Assembly (NCBI GenBank): GCA_001769125.1
Contig: MEOG01000135.1
Coordinates: 1 to 48,607, forward strand
Source of the DNA: Bacteroidetes bacterium GWF2_35_48
GTDB taxonomy: Bacteria; Bacteroidota; Bacteroidia; Bacteroidales; GWF2-35-48
Direction: 5' to 3'
Length of the DNA stretch: 48,607 nucleotides
Shown: in pieces, positions 20,699-29,481 of the stretch
How the letters are laid out: the number at the start of each line of letters is the position of its first letter
How positions within the stretch are numbered: position 1 is the stretch's first letter
The notes under the pieces: model-generated
Seen by the model: the letters and a program-made list of their open reading frames with translations, nothing else
Database searches by the model: none
Told to the model about the DNA's origin: nothing
Made by a program: the position numbers and the translations under genes

Positions 20699-21393
20699 TT
20701 TTCTAATTCTTTCGATGATTGATATTCGTAGTACTTTCCTTCAACTGTAATTGAGTGAGGAGAATCAGGATAAATGACATTCTTGTATTTATCCGGCAGA
20801 TTCCAGAAATCATCGTTCTGGAAAGTGGGCATCTTGTCAAAGCCTATACGAAATCCGCCCGAAATATCCTTGGGGGTATGTTCTCCGGCAAGTACAAATC
20901 CTTTGGTTTCAAATGTTCCATTTCTGATTTCCGAAAATTCACCTTCTGATTTCCATTGAAGGTTTGCGGGACAATTATGCCAGCCTAATACCGGTGGATA
21001 AATAGCTTCTTCCTGTTTTATTGCCTTTTTGAAATCTTCGAAATCGGATTTCGAATGCTCATCCTTTAATGCTATTGAAACCAAAAACCTGGGGTCTTTC
21101 AAAAACTCAAAATACTTTGGTGTTCCTTCAGCAGTCGGGCTTATGGCAGTTCGACTGGTAAAGCCCCATGAAATCTTTTTTACCGGATTTAGTAACTGAA
21201 CTCCATAAAGTAAATCTTCCGACAATTGAGGAAATTTGCTCTTCATATCTTCACGTTCAATTCCCAGCACAGCCCCGATTAGTCCAATCAGAGCTGTTTT
21301 AGTAATTAAATCGTGAGACAGAGGGTTATTATTCGTTTCCGGCTTTTTGAAATGCCCCCAATTACCTTCTATGATAAGTTGGAAACCTTTCAT
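20683..21393 (-). CDS. cas5: Cas5, Cascade subunit (type I-B)
   Basis: This 236-residue RAMP protein begins MKGFQLIIEGNWGHFKKPET, the Cas5 first strand with the conserved G-x-x-x-F/H-x-K/R segment. It continues with LITKTALIGLIGAVLGIERE, typical of Cas5 in I-B systems. In Cascade, Cas5 caps the crRNA 5' handle. It overlaps cas7 by 4 bp upstream and cas3 by 16 bp downstream, so the interference genes are tightly coupled. Length is normal and there is no sign of damage. Confidence 0.94.
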   Translation of the reverse strand: MKGFQLIIEGNWGHFKKPETNNNPLSHDLITKTALIGLIGAVLGIEREDMKSKFPQLSEDLLYGVQLLNPVKKISWGFTSRTAISPTAEGTPKYFEFLKDPRFLVSIALKDEHSKSDFEDFKKAIKQEEAIYPPVLGWHNCPANLQWKSEGEFSEIRNGTFETKGFVLAGEHTPKDISGGFRIGFDKMPTFQNDDFWNLPDKYKNVIYPDSPHSITVEGKYYEYQSSKELEKWCLI

Positions 21394-22334
21394 AATTCAA
21401 TCGCTTCAAATTTTGAATTCCCTGAAAGTTTAGATTTTATTGACTCAATCTCTGTGTAGAATTTGATTTTTTCAATTTTTTCTGAACTTGCAGCTTCAAC
21501 TAATTTTGAAAAATCAAGGTTGTAATCATCCATACTGCGAAGTTGCTCCCCTTTTTTTTCGTCTTTTGGTTCTAATTTGATCAAACGATCTACACCATAG
21601 ATTTTTTGATTGGTTTTAGCGTATTCAATTTCAAGTAATAGAACTGAATTCTGACCAACTTTACTGCGAGAGTGAGAACTTCCGTCTCCACTGGTTCCAT
21701 ACCAAAGTCCTTCATACATCAATTTCAAATCAGCTGGCGATAATCCTGTTTTTTCAGCAACTTTGGGATTTACCCAACCATGAATTTGCATTAAGGAATA
21801 TGGGACTAAAGTTGTTGTTCCAATAGAACCCTGTGTATTCTCTGCCTTTGAAGTGAAATGTGTTGTGTTCTGGTGCATTCTCAAATTTACTTCATTAAGC
21901 GACGGGTTTAGCAACGCAAATTGAACCGGCCCAGTAAATTGAGTGTGCCCATTTTTCATTTCTTTTCCATCGACTTTAATTTTTTTCGCATCATCTCCTA
22001 ATGTTGAAATTCCGCCAAATAACTTTACATCAATTTGTTCTTTCAGCAATTCTGCAATGTCCAATAATTTATTAGGATTACGATTTTCTGCAATCCAAGT
22101 AAGGACACCTTTTGAATCACTTTTACCTGCTCCGGTTTTTTCACTTACATAAATTGGTAATCCTTTTTCTTCAAAATAAGTTCGTATGTATCGTTTCATT
22201 CGTACATCACTTACTAATATCTTTTTAGTTTCCTCATCATAGCGCTGTTCCCCTGTAAAAGGATCGCCATTAGGAATATTATACGAGGTCTCGTATAAAA
22301 ACAAAATTTCTGCTTTTTTTAATTCGTTTTTCAT
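21390..22334 (-). CDS. cas7: Cas7 (Csh2-type), Cascade backbone
   Basis: This 314-residue protein starts with SYNIPNGDPFTGEQRYDEETKKILVSD in its first 45 residues, the hallmark of type I-B Cas7/Csh2. It also has VRMKRYIRTYF, then HTQFTGPVQFALLNPSLN and GTTTLVPYSLMQIHGWVNP. Several copies form the Cascade filament along the spacer part of the crRNA. It is encoded 20 bp after cas8b and overlaps cas5 in an ATGA junction, so stoichiometry is probably set by translational coupling. Confidence 0.95.
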   Translation of the reverse strand: MKNELKKAEILFLYETSYNIPNGDPFTGEQRYDEETKKILVSDVRMKRYIRTYFEEKGLPIYVSEKTGAGKSDSKGVLTWIAENRNPNKLLDIAELLKEQIDVKLFGGISTLGDDAKKIKVDGKEMKNGHTQFTGPVQFALLNPSLNEVNLRMHQNTTHFTSKAENTQGSIGTTTLVPYSLMQIHGWVNPKVAEKTGLSPADLKLMYEGLWYGTSGDGSSHSRSKVGQNSVLLLEIEYAKTNQKIYGVDRLIKLEPKDEKKGEQLRSMDDYNLDFSKLVEAASSEKIEKIKFYTEIESIKSKLSGNSKFEAIEL

Positions 22335-22354
22335 TTGATTTTCAATTTAAAAGA

Positions 22355-24499
22355 TTATAAATTCTCAGTTATTTCTTGCACAATTGTTTCCTTTTTAGGG
22401 AAAGGTTTAAAGTAGCTTTCCATAAAGCCAAATGCACATTCTTCTTTATCATACCTTGATTTGAATTCTTTGACTTTCTGTGCCAAGTCATACGAAGCCT
22501 GAAAGGTGTACTTTGTTTTATCGTGCATGATTAGTTTTTGCTCGATTTCATTTTTTAGTTTAATAAAATCTGCCATGTTTCCAATTCTTCGGGTAAGATT
22601 ACCCACGAAGTTTTTCTCGAATGAATTAATTTCTTGGCTTAAATTCTTAGCCAATCCACCAAGTATGAGCCCAACCTGGTAACTTTCGGATGATGTAATT
22701 TCCATAAATTTATCAATTTTTGTGTTTTGTATTTTATAAAGAAATTTCAAATGGTATTTTAAATCGGCGTAATTAAACCAGATCGAATTTTTCTCAATAT
22801 TCCGAACTATGTATTCGGCGACTTGAATAAAAGACGATAGCAATAAATCGTCATGAAAATAGTTCGAATTATAAATCAGTGGCAGAGTTTTCAATAAATG
22901 AGATTCATATTTCGAACTTGTTTTATAATCAATCTTTCCATTACTATTAACAAAAGCATTCCCTAATATATTTCGAAATGAAATTTCAATTTGAAGGTTA
23001 TTGAATCCATTTTCAAAATTGAGAACACTCATTTTCTCTTGATTGATTTCCCTTGATATTGTTTCGATACATTTTTGAATATTCCGGAGTGTACTTTTCT
23101 CTATTCCGGAAATTTCAATTAGATCATTTGTTGTATTCCCACTACTATCAGAAAATACAAAGTCAAATCGAGTGAACCTTTCAGTACCTTCATTTTGAAA
23201 TATGGAAAAAATGGGTTCTGCGACTAATCTTGTCTCATCTTTTTTATCAAAAAAGAATGCATCATAGTCTTTTGCACTAATTTGTTCTCCATTAAAAGCT
23301 ACGGGATAAACAAACATATCAATATCTGTGTATCGCAATCGCCTAAATGATTTGTTAAGAATACTTCCAGTATATAGAAAGTCTTCAAACTGATCGTTAT
23401 TTTTAAATGAAAAAGATCTGAAACTTTTTCCTAAATCAAAAAAAGGAAACTGAATGTCATTTTTATCATTACCAGAACAAAGTGTACGATAAATACTTTT
23501 GCTTGGAACCAATCCATTCTCTGAAGTATTTGTAATTTCTGAATTTAACTTGTCTTTTATGAGTTTAAAAGCTTCATCAAATTGATGCCAACTTACAGTG
23601 TTATCATCCCGAATAAATTCAAAATGAATAAAAACGGTAAAGTCAGCAAATTGCAGCATTTTATTTTTTGTTTCCACTGATAATAAGTCTAAGCTTTCAT
23701 CTTTTTCAAGAAGTCGCTTTAGGATAGTTGGATTCTTCTTTTGAATTACATCTAAATATTTTTCTCGTAATGCCTCAGTGTTTGTTAGAACGGGTTCCAA
23801 TTCTTCCTTCTCATTCATAATAATATATTCGATAGCAGGAGCGAAAAGTAGCAAGCTGTTGAACTTTTCAATTTCTTTTTCAAAAGCAATGTGTAACTGT
23901 ATTAGTTCAAATTCCTTTTCATGCTCTTTTAGCCTTTGGATTGATGCTTCAATAATTGACGAATATTCAGTCAATTTCTTAGGGATATCAATCGTTTTTT
24001 CACTTTTGTGTCCAGATATAATGGTCTTTAAAACAGCTTCTTGATTTTTTTTCACAGTACCTAAAAACGGTAGAATTGTACTCGAATAATAAATGTCAAT
24101 GATCTCTTCGTAAGCTTTTAGACCGTTAATGAATGCATTTCCTTGTCCTTTTTCGAAAGTGAAATTTCCGAAATCCTTGACTCCTTTGATTTTTCCAGTT
24201 TTATCAACTTCACTTTTCCTCGTGTAGCAAATATCACCGAAAAGATATTTTTTTGGACTTGAATCATTGTCAGATGTTGTATACTTTAAATAGTATAACC
24301 TTTCTCTCTCTTTTTCTGGTGTAATCCTAACTTCTTTCCAATTAAAAGTAAAATCTGGATTAACCGGAATCGTAATACAAATTGGCCACTCTCCTGTTTT
24401 ATTATCTTTTGGACAAGGCTCGACATATTTGAAATATTTCAGACTATTCTCCGAACTTCGGAGAACTTTGCCTATTTGAAGTACTGTGTCTAAACTCAT
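22355..24499 (-). CDS. cas8b: Cas8b (TM1802/Csh1-like), Cascade large subunit
   Basis: The protein is about 714 residues. I start it at the ATG at 24499 (MSLDTVLQIGKVLRSSEN); the frame is open 7 codons further but only from a TTG. The N-terminal half has the TM1802-family pattern: LKYFKYVEPCPKDN, ITIPVN, KKYLFGDICYTRKS. The large subunit recognises the PAM and recruits Cas3. It follows a 160-bp gap after an unknown small gene and precedes cas7. Sequence in this family is fast-evolving, so assignment rests on the N-terminal pattern, size and gene order. Confidence 0.9.
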   Translation of the reverse strand: MSLDTVLQIGKVLRSSENSLKYFKYVEPCPKDNKTGEWPICITIPVNPDFTFNWKEVRITPEKERERLYYLKYTTSDNDSSPKKYLFGDICYTRKSEVDKTGKIKGVKDFGNFTFEKGQGNAFINGLKAYEEIIDIYYSSTILPFLGTVKKNQEAVLKTIISGHKSEKTIDIPKKLTEYSSIIEASIQRLKEHEKEFELIQLHIAFEKEIEKFNSLLLFAPAIEYIIMNEKEELEPVLTNTEALREKYLDVIQKKNPTILKRLLEKDESLDLLSVETKNKMLQFADFTVFIHFEFIRDDNTVSWHQFDEAFKLIKDKLNSEITNTSENGLVPSKSIYRTLCSGNDKNDIQFPFFDLGKSFRSFSFKNNDQFEDFLYTGSILNKSFRRLRYTDIDMFVYPVAFNGEQISAKDYDAFFFDKKDETRLVAEPIFSIFQNEGTERFTRFDFVFSDSSGNTTNDLIEISGIEKSTLRNIQKCIETISREINQEKMSVLNFENGFNNLQIEISFRNILGNAFVNSNGKIDYKTSSKYESHLLKTLPLIYNSNYFHDDLLLSSFIQVAEYIVRNIEKNSIWFNYADLKYHLKFLYKIQNTKIDKFMEITSSESYQVGLILGGLAKNLSQEINSFEKNFVGNLTRRIGNMADFIKLKNEIEQKLIMHDKTKYTFQASYDLAQKVKEFKSRYDKEECAFGFMESYFKPFPKKETIVQEITENL

Positions 24500-24661
24500 A
24501 GAATATTTTTTAAATTTCAATATTTTTCACACCTCCCCTTAAAAAGTCGAACTCAACCCACACAAATCCCCAACTATTACAAAGGGTTAAACTTACATAC
24601 GTCTTCCGCACTTTACTTTTCAAATTCTTTTCTTGATTGCGCCATTTTAATCTTTTCTATT

Positions 24662-24976
24662 TTATACTTCAAAATGCAAATAAACAGGATATGCTTCAGT
24701 AAATCCATCAGAAAAAGTAATTTTACGAAGAAAATAATACCTGCTTGTTATTCCGGTAATTTCAAGTTTTATTTTCCGATTTGGGTCAGGAACAATTACC
24801 CCATCCCACAGCATTTGAATAACAAGGGGCTGTGGCATTTTAAGGACAATGCCTGTTTCTGTCCTCTCTTGAACGGTTACACGATGCTTTGGAAACGCAA
24901 TACTGATATTATCAGGCTTGTTAAAACCCTTCATTCGGATTTCATCGGTTGCTTTTCCATTTATTCTTGTTATCAT
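24662..24976 (-). CDS. Unknown 104-residue protein in the cas cluster
   Basis: I do not recognise this protein. It is small, soluble and probably beta-rich (alternating hydrophobic strands such as ETGIVLKMPQPLVIQMLWDGV and RKIKLEITGITSRYYFLRKITF), with no cysteines or membrane segment. Its ATG start is clear and its frame intact. It lies on the cas strand, 141 or more bp upstream of cas8b and 90 bp downstream of a zinc-ribbon gene. Possible readings are a CRISPR accessory gene, an anti-phage passenger or an inserted hypothetical; the sequence does not decide. Confidence 0.7.
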   Translation of the reverse strand: MITRINGKATDEIRMKGFNKPDNISIAFPKHRVTVQERTETGIVLKMPQPLVIQMLWDGVIVPDPNRKIKLEITGITSRYYFLRKITFSDGFTEAYPVYLHFEV

Positions 24977-25066
24977 TCAACTATATTTTTTATGCCTTTA
25001 TTATTTTTTTTTGTAAAAAAGCAAAGTATTTTAATGTTAGGTCAACATGCGAACAAAATAAAAAGA

Positions 25067-25489
25067 CTACTCCTTATACCAACCCGCAGGCCTTATCGTA
25101 AAGGCAAGTTGTTCTTTAAATGGTATGACATAATCAAAAAGATCGCTGGTAAAAAGTTTTGCATTTTTAAATTGCAACCAATGTTTTCGCTCCATAGTTC
25201 CTAAAATCAGAAAATGTTCTTTGCTTACAGTCTTCCCTGTTATAGTGCCGGCTAAGTTACGGAGTTCGCTTTCTTTTGCGATAATCAGATCACAGGCAGG
25301 GCAATATTTAACTTCCTTGTTTATATTTAGAAAATTACCATCTTTTGTTCCTGTGTGCATGACCAGCACTATTTTTTTTACTTTAGTTTTCCCTTCGCAT
25401 TTCGGGCATTTGGTAAATGCATATTCATCATAAGGATTTAACCAGAAATTATGCTTAGGAGGAAGTTTTAGCATTTCATTTTTTCTCAT
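25067..25489 (-). CDS. Zinc-ribbon protein of unknown function between cas6 and cas8b
   Basis: The product is about 140 residues. I choose the ATG at 25489 (MRKNEMLKLPPK); the frame stays open to a GTG at 25531 that lies at the edge of a minisatellite, and an ATG at 25474 is also possible. Two CxxC pairs, CPKC near residue 27 and CPAC near residue 62, form a likely zinc ribbon. The C-terminal half (EHFLILGTMERKHWLQFKN...FTIRPAGWY) is not recognised. It is encoded on the cas strand directly after tract D. Zinc ribbons usually bind nucleic acid or protein, but the role here is unknown. Confidence 0.75.
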   Translation of the reverse strand: MRKNEMLKLPPKHNFWLNPYDEYAFTKCPKCEGKTKVKKIVLVMHTGTKDGNFLNINKEVKYCPACDLIIAKESELRNLAGTITGKTVSKEHFLILGTMERKHWLQFKNAKLFTSDLFDYVIPFKEQLAFTIRPAGWYKE

Positions 25490-25529
25490 AAATATTTTAT
25501 TGCTTTTTATTTCTCTTCTTACAAATTTC

Positions 25530-25675
25530 ACCCCTCAATCCCCTCAATCCCCTCAATCTCTTCAATCCCCTCAATCCCTCAATCCCTCAATCCCTCAATC
25601 CCTCAATCCCCCCAATCCCCTCAATCCCCCCAATCCCCTCAATCCCCCCAATCCCCTCAATCCCCCCAATCCCCC
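25530..25675. repeat. Minisatellite tract D between cas6 and the zinc-ribbon gene
   Basis: About 146 bp of very regular CCCCTCAATC / CCCCCCAATC units (9-10 bp). The tract begins at the open end of the zinc-ribbon frame and ends on the base before the cas6 stop codon (TAA at 25676-25678). It is the purest of the four tracts. Pro/Asn/Leu-rich ORFs through it are artefacts. Confidence 0.93.
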
Positions 25676-26461
25676 TTACCGCTTCTCCACACAACCAAAT
25701 CCCAAACTGTTTTTCTCTCCAAACCCTGTAGCATAGCCAAATTTAATAAGCTCTACCGGTGCTGTAATTTTAAAGTCAAACTCATAACCTCTTACTTTGG
25801 TTTGTTGTTGGGTGTTTGCTTTTATGGTAATTAATTTTGATTTTGCTTCGCTTACTATTTGAATTGCAGGAGGCTTGCCTGATAAATCTATTACCCTTTT
25901 TTCTTCTGTTCCATCTGTTGCTGCGAGGTATTTATTAAGCAGGTTATTTAATACCAACTGACCATATTCTTTTTCATCGGGAGAAACAAATCGTGCACTT
26001 AATTTAGTGCCAGAGCTGACAGGTTCAGAAATACAAATTGGAGAAATACACCGAAAAATGTCATTGCCTGTAAAAACAGGTTCAGGCAAACACTCTACAG
26101 AACTTATCAAAAAATCAACATTGCTCTTTTTATCTCCCAAGCCAAATTTCTGATTTCGAAAAACGCCCTCAATAAAATGCTGTACCGCTTTGTCAATATA
26201 AAAACTTATTACCAGCGAAGCTTTGTCTTCGAGCAGTTGCAGACGATCTTCAATAATTTTAAATTTACTAAAATTCAAACGTGAAAAAGTAAACAGCTTG
26301 AACTTTTTATTCTGAAAAGAATAACCGTGCGTATGCAGCCACTCAGCAAACTCAGCATTGCCAAAATGCAACATCTTGTAAATCCAGGCTGATAACTCAT
26401 ACTGGTAATTTATGGGTAGTGCTGTACCGTTTATTTTTTGTAATTCTAATTTTAATCGCAT
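25676..26461 (-). CDS. cas6: Cas6, pre-crRNA processing endoribonuclease
   Basis: I start the protein at the ATG at 26461 (MRLKLELQKINGTALPINYQYELSAWIYKML), giving about 261 residues. The open frame 49 codons further upstream runs into the kinase gene and is not Cas6-like. The C-terminus carries the glycine-rich loop GYATGFGEKNSLGFGCVEKR typical of Cas6. The histidine in the helix after strand 1 (KMLHFGNAEFAEWLHTHGYSF) is a candidate for catalysis. Cas6 cuts each repeat 8 nt before the spacer, producing the ATTGAAAT handle. It is first in the cas transcription order and 67 bp downstream of the kinase gene. Confidence 0.93.
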   Translation of the reverse strand: MRLKLELQKINGTALPINYQYELSAWIYKMLHFGNAEFAEWLHTHGYSFQNKKFKLFTFSRLNFSKFKIIEDRLQLLEDKASLVISFYIDKAVQHFIEGVFRNQKFGLGDKKSNVDFLISSVECLPEPVFTGNDIFRCISPICISEPVSSGTKLSARFVSPDEKEYGQLVLNNLLNKYLAATDGTEEKRVIDLSGKPPAIQIVSEAKSKLITIKANTQQQTKVRGYEFDFKITAPVELIKFGYATGFGEKNSLGFGCVEKR

Positions 26462-26528
26462 TTCATTTTGATTGTTTTTACTAATACGTAAAATTAAATA
26501 ATTTATAACATACAATCTGTAATTGTTT

Positions 26529-28328
26529 CTATTCTTCCTTTTTACTTTCCCTTTCCATAATAGGAATTTCAAATACGACCGTTGTTCCTTTTCCCAGCTC
26601 GCTTTCAATGCTGATTTCTCCTTTTAAAAGGTCAACACAACGTTTTGTAATTGACAAGCCAAGCCCTGACCCTTTTATATCATTGACATTTCCGGCTCTG
26701 TGAAAAGGAGTAAAAATATATTTAAGATCTTCTTCTGGAATACCTATACCATTATCTTTAATTGAAAATTTAATAAAATCTTCTTTCTTCTTTTCGACTA
26801 ATAAGTCAATAGGATTTCTATCAGAATATTTGACTCCATTTGAAATTAAATTTGTCAAAATATGACGCAATAAACTTTCATCTGTAAAGCCATCTGAAAT
26901 AATATTTTCGAATCGTACACGAATATCAACATTAAAATCATTTACAGCTATTACATCACTTATAACCTGATTACATAATGCTTGAAAATTTATAGGGACA
27001 CGATTTATGGGAATCTTACCTAAATCATCTTTACCAATAAGCGAAACACCATCTATTAATATATTTGCATAACGTAAAGAGCTATGTATTCGATTATACA
27101 TTTCTATTCGTTTTATTTCATCCCATTTACTCCCAAATTTTTGCAAAAGCTGAACACTTGACGAAATACCCGCTAGTGGTGTTCTGAATTCATGAGACAC
27201 AACTGTAATAAATTGTGATTTCACTCTGTTTAATTCTTTTTCTTTCTCAATAACATTTTGCTTATTGGTAATTTCAACTTCTAACAAATAATTTGTTTCT
27301 TTTAATTCCCGGGTACGCATAATTACTTTTCTCTCTAATTCTTCGTTGAGAGCTTGATATTCTTCGTTTAAAGCAAAATATTGCTCGTTTTTTTCTGTTA
27401 ATTTATCGTTAAGTTTTGCATATTCATCATTTTTCGTAATTAGTTTTTTTTCTGCCTGTTCAATTGAAACGCCAAATTTATTTGAAAAACTCAGAATGAT
27501 ATAACTTAATGCGATCATAACAAAAATTAATAGCAATGCTGAAATTAATGTAGGATTACGAAAACTTAAAAAAATATTTGCAGTTAATATCCCATTTAAG
27601 GCAATATATGTAATTACAATGGGTAGAATTGTACACATCAACTGAATACCCACTTTTGTTTTTGTAAAAAGACTAAAAGGGTAAAAATCCAATTTCATCA
27701 AAGAAAAAATGACAATACCTGTTAAAAAGAAAAGGAATGATGCAAGGAATGATACAGGAATAACATTGCTTGCGTATAATAATGGAGCATTATACAAATA
27801 GCCCAGCAATAAAACAAAACCAGAAAGTACAATAATTAAACTCAGATTCCCTAAAAAAAAATTGTGTCTGGGACTTAAACCATTTGAATATAATAATAAA
27901 AATACACATATCAATATAAAAATACCTCCGGTTACAGGAGACATTTTTCCTACAGGCTGGTTATTCAGTACTTCCTTTGTTGAAATCAATAATTTTTCAA
28001 AATCTAAATTAAGTGTAAATACATAATTTGAGACATTTATTGAACAAAATAAAATAATTAAAACTAATATCCCTTTAGCCAAATAATAAACTCCCTTTTT
28101 ATGCAATACCAATCTCAAAAAAATAAGGTATATACAAATCAGAATAAAGAATATTGCCGTCAAAGGAGCCATAGGCATATACGACTGAGAAAGCTCAATG
28201 ATATGAATGGCTGCAAAAAACCATTGAATCAAATTGAATAATGAAATAATAAATACAGTAAAAACAATAATGTAATTCAATTTTGAAAACTTTACTGAAC
28301 AATTATTCTCAGATGCTATAGTATTCAT
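26529..28328 (-). CDS. Membrane sensor histidine kinase
   Basis: This 599-residue kinase has about eight hydrophobic segments in residues 15-280, forming a membrane sensor module. A coiled coil follows at about 280-345 (NDEYAKLNDKLTEKNEQYFALN). The HisKA box is near 376 (VVSHEFRTPLAG), and the ATPase domain shows N (LTNLISNGVKYS), G1 (DNGIGIP), F (FTPFHRAG) and G2 (GSGLGLSITKR near 554). No response regulator is encoded nearby, so the partner is elsewhere. It reads in the same direction as cas6, 67 bp upstream. Read-through into the cas genes is possible, but no functional tie is shown. Confidence 0.9.
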   Translation of the reverse strand: MNTIASENNCSVKFSKLNYIIVFTVFIISLFNLIQWFFAAIHIIELSQSYMPMAPLTAIFFILICIYLIFLRLVLHKKGVYYLAKGILVLIILFCSINVSNYVFTLNLDFEKLLISTKEVLNNQPVGKMSPVTGGIFILICVFLLLYSNGLSPRHNFFLGNLSLIIVLSGFVLLLGYLYNAPLLYASNVIPVSFLASFLFFLTGIVIFSLMKLDFYPFSLFTKTKVGIQLMCTILPIVITYIALNGILTANIFLSFRNPTLISALLLIFVMIALSYIILSFSNKFGVSIEQAEKKLITKNDEYAKLNDKLTEKNEQYFALNEEYQALNEELERKVIMRTRELKETNYLLEVEITNKQNVIEKEKELNRVKSQFITVVSHEFRTPLAGISSSVQLLQKFGSKWDEIKRIEMYNRIHSSLRYANILIDGVSLIGKDDLGKIPINRVPINFQALCNQVISDVIAVNDFNVDIRVRFENIISDGFTDESLLRHILTNLISNGVKYSDRNPIDLLVEKKKEDFIKFSIKDNGIGIPEEDLKYIFTPFHRAGNVNDIKGSGLGLSITKRCVDLLKGEISIESELGKGTTVVFEIPIMERESKKEE

Positions 28329-28516
28329 TTTTTATATTTGTTAATTTTATTTTTATTAAAAAATCTATAAGCTCAATTACAATAATAAAAAATCATTCCT
28401 TTTCATTAAGGAAATAGTACCACATTCTAAATTCTAATTTTTCGATTTTACATCTCCAAATCAAAACAAATAACAAAATTTCACAAGGTTAACAACAATC
28501 CTAAGCTCCTATATTG

Positions 28517-28524
28517 CAAATTTA
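28517..28524 (-). promoter_or_regulatory. Candidate -7 element for the histidine kinase
   Basis: The minus strand reads TAAATTTG, an exact TAnnTTTG match. Transcription would begin near 28510 and leave a leader of about 180 nt before the kinase ATG. No clear -33 TTG is seen. The large hairpin at 28547-28599 ends just upstream. The rest of 28329-28782 is AT-rich with no ORF. Confidence 0.4.
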
Positions 28525-28546
28525 CCTATAATAAAAATGAATGCCA

Positions 28547-28599
28547 TAAAATGTGAAGTAAATTTCTTCAATGTATGAAGAGATTTACTTCACATTTTA
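28547..28599. repeat. 24-bp near-perfect palindromic hairpin
   Basis: The arms 28547-28570 and 28576-28599 (TAAAATGTGAAGTAAAT... and its complement) pair over 24 bp with a single mismatch that would be a G-U pair in RNA, around a 5-nt loop. No T-run follows on either strand, so it is not a standard terminator. It lies downstream of the HTH gene and just upstream of the kinase promoter candidate. It could be an operator, an RNA-processing site or a small mobile-element relic. Confidence 0.85.
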
Positions 28600-28782
28600 G
28601 AAAATCGAATCAAAAAATCTTACAGGAAAAACAAAGAATACACAAACAAAAATATTTGCTTACCTAAGTAAAATGGAGTGTTTTGATGATTGAAGAAAAA
28701 TTAAATTAAATGCATTGCTCTTAAAAAGAATTATCAAATACTTCCTGAAAAATACAACGACAAAATAAAGAATAGTATTTCC

Positions 28783-29037
28783 TTACTTTTTCTTAGGTGT
28801 ATTTTTTACCCAGCCAATATTTAAAACGCCTTTGCGACTATATACATAGGATTTCTTTTCATCGTCCCAAATAATTGGAGATTTCATTTCGTCTTTCATA
28901 AATTTCAGATAATTAAAAATACTTCTTTCTGAAATCTTAAAACGTTTTGCCAATTTAGACGGTGTGCCTGTCTTTTCAGAGCGAATCAGTTCATCAAGTT
29001 TGATGATACGTTTAAAATATAAAGATATTTGATGCAT
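28783..29037 (-). CDS. Small HTH regulator, paralogue A
   Basis: This 84-residue protein has a winged-helix-like N-terminal unit: LDELIRSEKTGTPSKLAKRFKISERSIFNYLKFMKDEM (about 14-52) is a classic helix-turn-helix. The tail SPIIWDDEKKSYVYSRKG would be the wing. A second protein with the same plan is encoded divergently (29482-29751): shared features are RRxATGxPxxLAxxxxxSER, the (L/M)KxPIxxxxxxxxYYYSxKG wing and an R/GW near the end. Small HTH proteins of this type are common in Bacteroidota, and their targets are unknown. The pair may have arisen by duplication. The shared 440-bp intergenic region, with repeated motifs near this gene's start, suggests auto- or cross-regulation. Confidence 0.8.
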   Translation of the reverse strand: MHQISLYFKRIIKLDELIRSEKTGTPSKLAKRFKISERSIFNYLKFMKDEMKSPIIWDDEKKSYVYSRKGVLNIGWVKNTPKKK

Positions 29038-29057
29038 TCGGTTAATAATAAGTATTG

Positions 29058-29115
29058 CAAAAATACTATTTACAATGAGTTAAAATATTAAAAAACTGTT
29101 AAAATAGTTAAAATA
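29058..29115 (-). promoter_or_regulatory. Promoter and GTTAAAATA operator candidates for HTH A
   Basis: The minus strand reads TATTTTTG at 29058-29065, matching TAnnTTTG, with a predicted start about 14 nt before the HTH A ATG. Upstream, the 9-mer GTTAAAATA occurs three times on the plus strand at 29079-29087, 29098-29106 and 29107-29115. The copies cover the -33 region, where a bound repressor would block transcription. The remainder of the divergent gap to 29481 is AT-rich without ORFs, and I see no clear promoter box for the rightward operon (TACCTTTTG near 29386 is one base off). Confidence 0.45.
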
Positions 29116-29481
29116 TGATATAATGCATTATTGCAGCATTTTTGTTGTTAAAAAAATAAAAGACTTAAGTACAAAAAAAAATCAAAACAACCCTTATTTA
29201 TGAAACCGCCCCTAATAGATATTCAGTAAAATAGTAATTTTTCCATCACATAATTTTTCCTGATTGTTCATTTTTATAGAAATTTACACTTCTTTCTGCA
29301 AATTTCGTGATAAATAACCGCCTAATCCTATAAAAATCATATTTTCTTTTTTTCTGATAATCAGTAATTTAGAAAATAATTATATACCTTTTGACCACTT
29401 ATGTTATTAATATAGTGATGGGGGAGGTAAAAAAACCAAACTGTAATTTTATTTCAGTATAAAAATTTTATTTTGAAAATT

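Noticed and set aside
24500-24520. TTG start for Cas8b
   Set aside because: An ATG seven codons downstream gives a normal N-terminus.
25490-25531. GTG start extending the zinc-ribbon protein by 14 residues
   Set aside because: The GTG lies at the edge of the minisatellite; an ATG is available 14 codons in.
25500-25736. ORF with NPLNPPNPLNPP repeats
   Set aside because: It is minisatellite tract D read through and runs antisense into cas6.
26462-26608. Longer Cas6 with 49 extra N-terminal residues
   Set aside because: The extension overlaps the kinase gene in another frame and does not look like Cas6; the ATG at 26461 opens the standard first strand.
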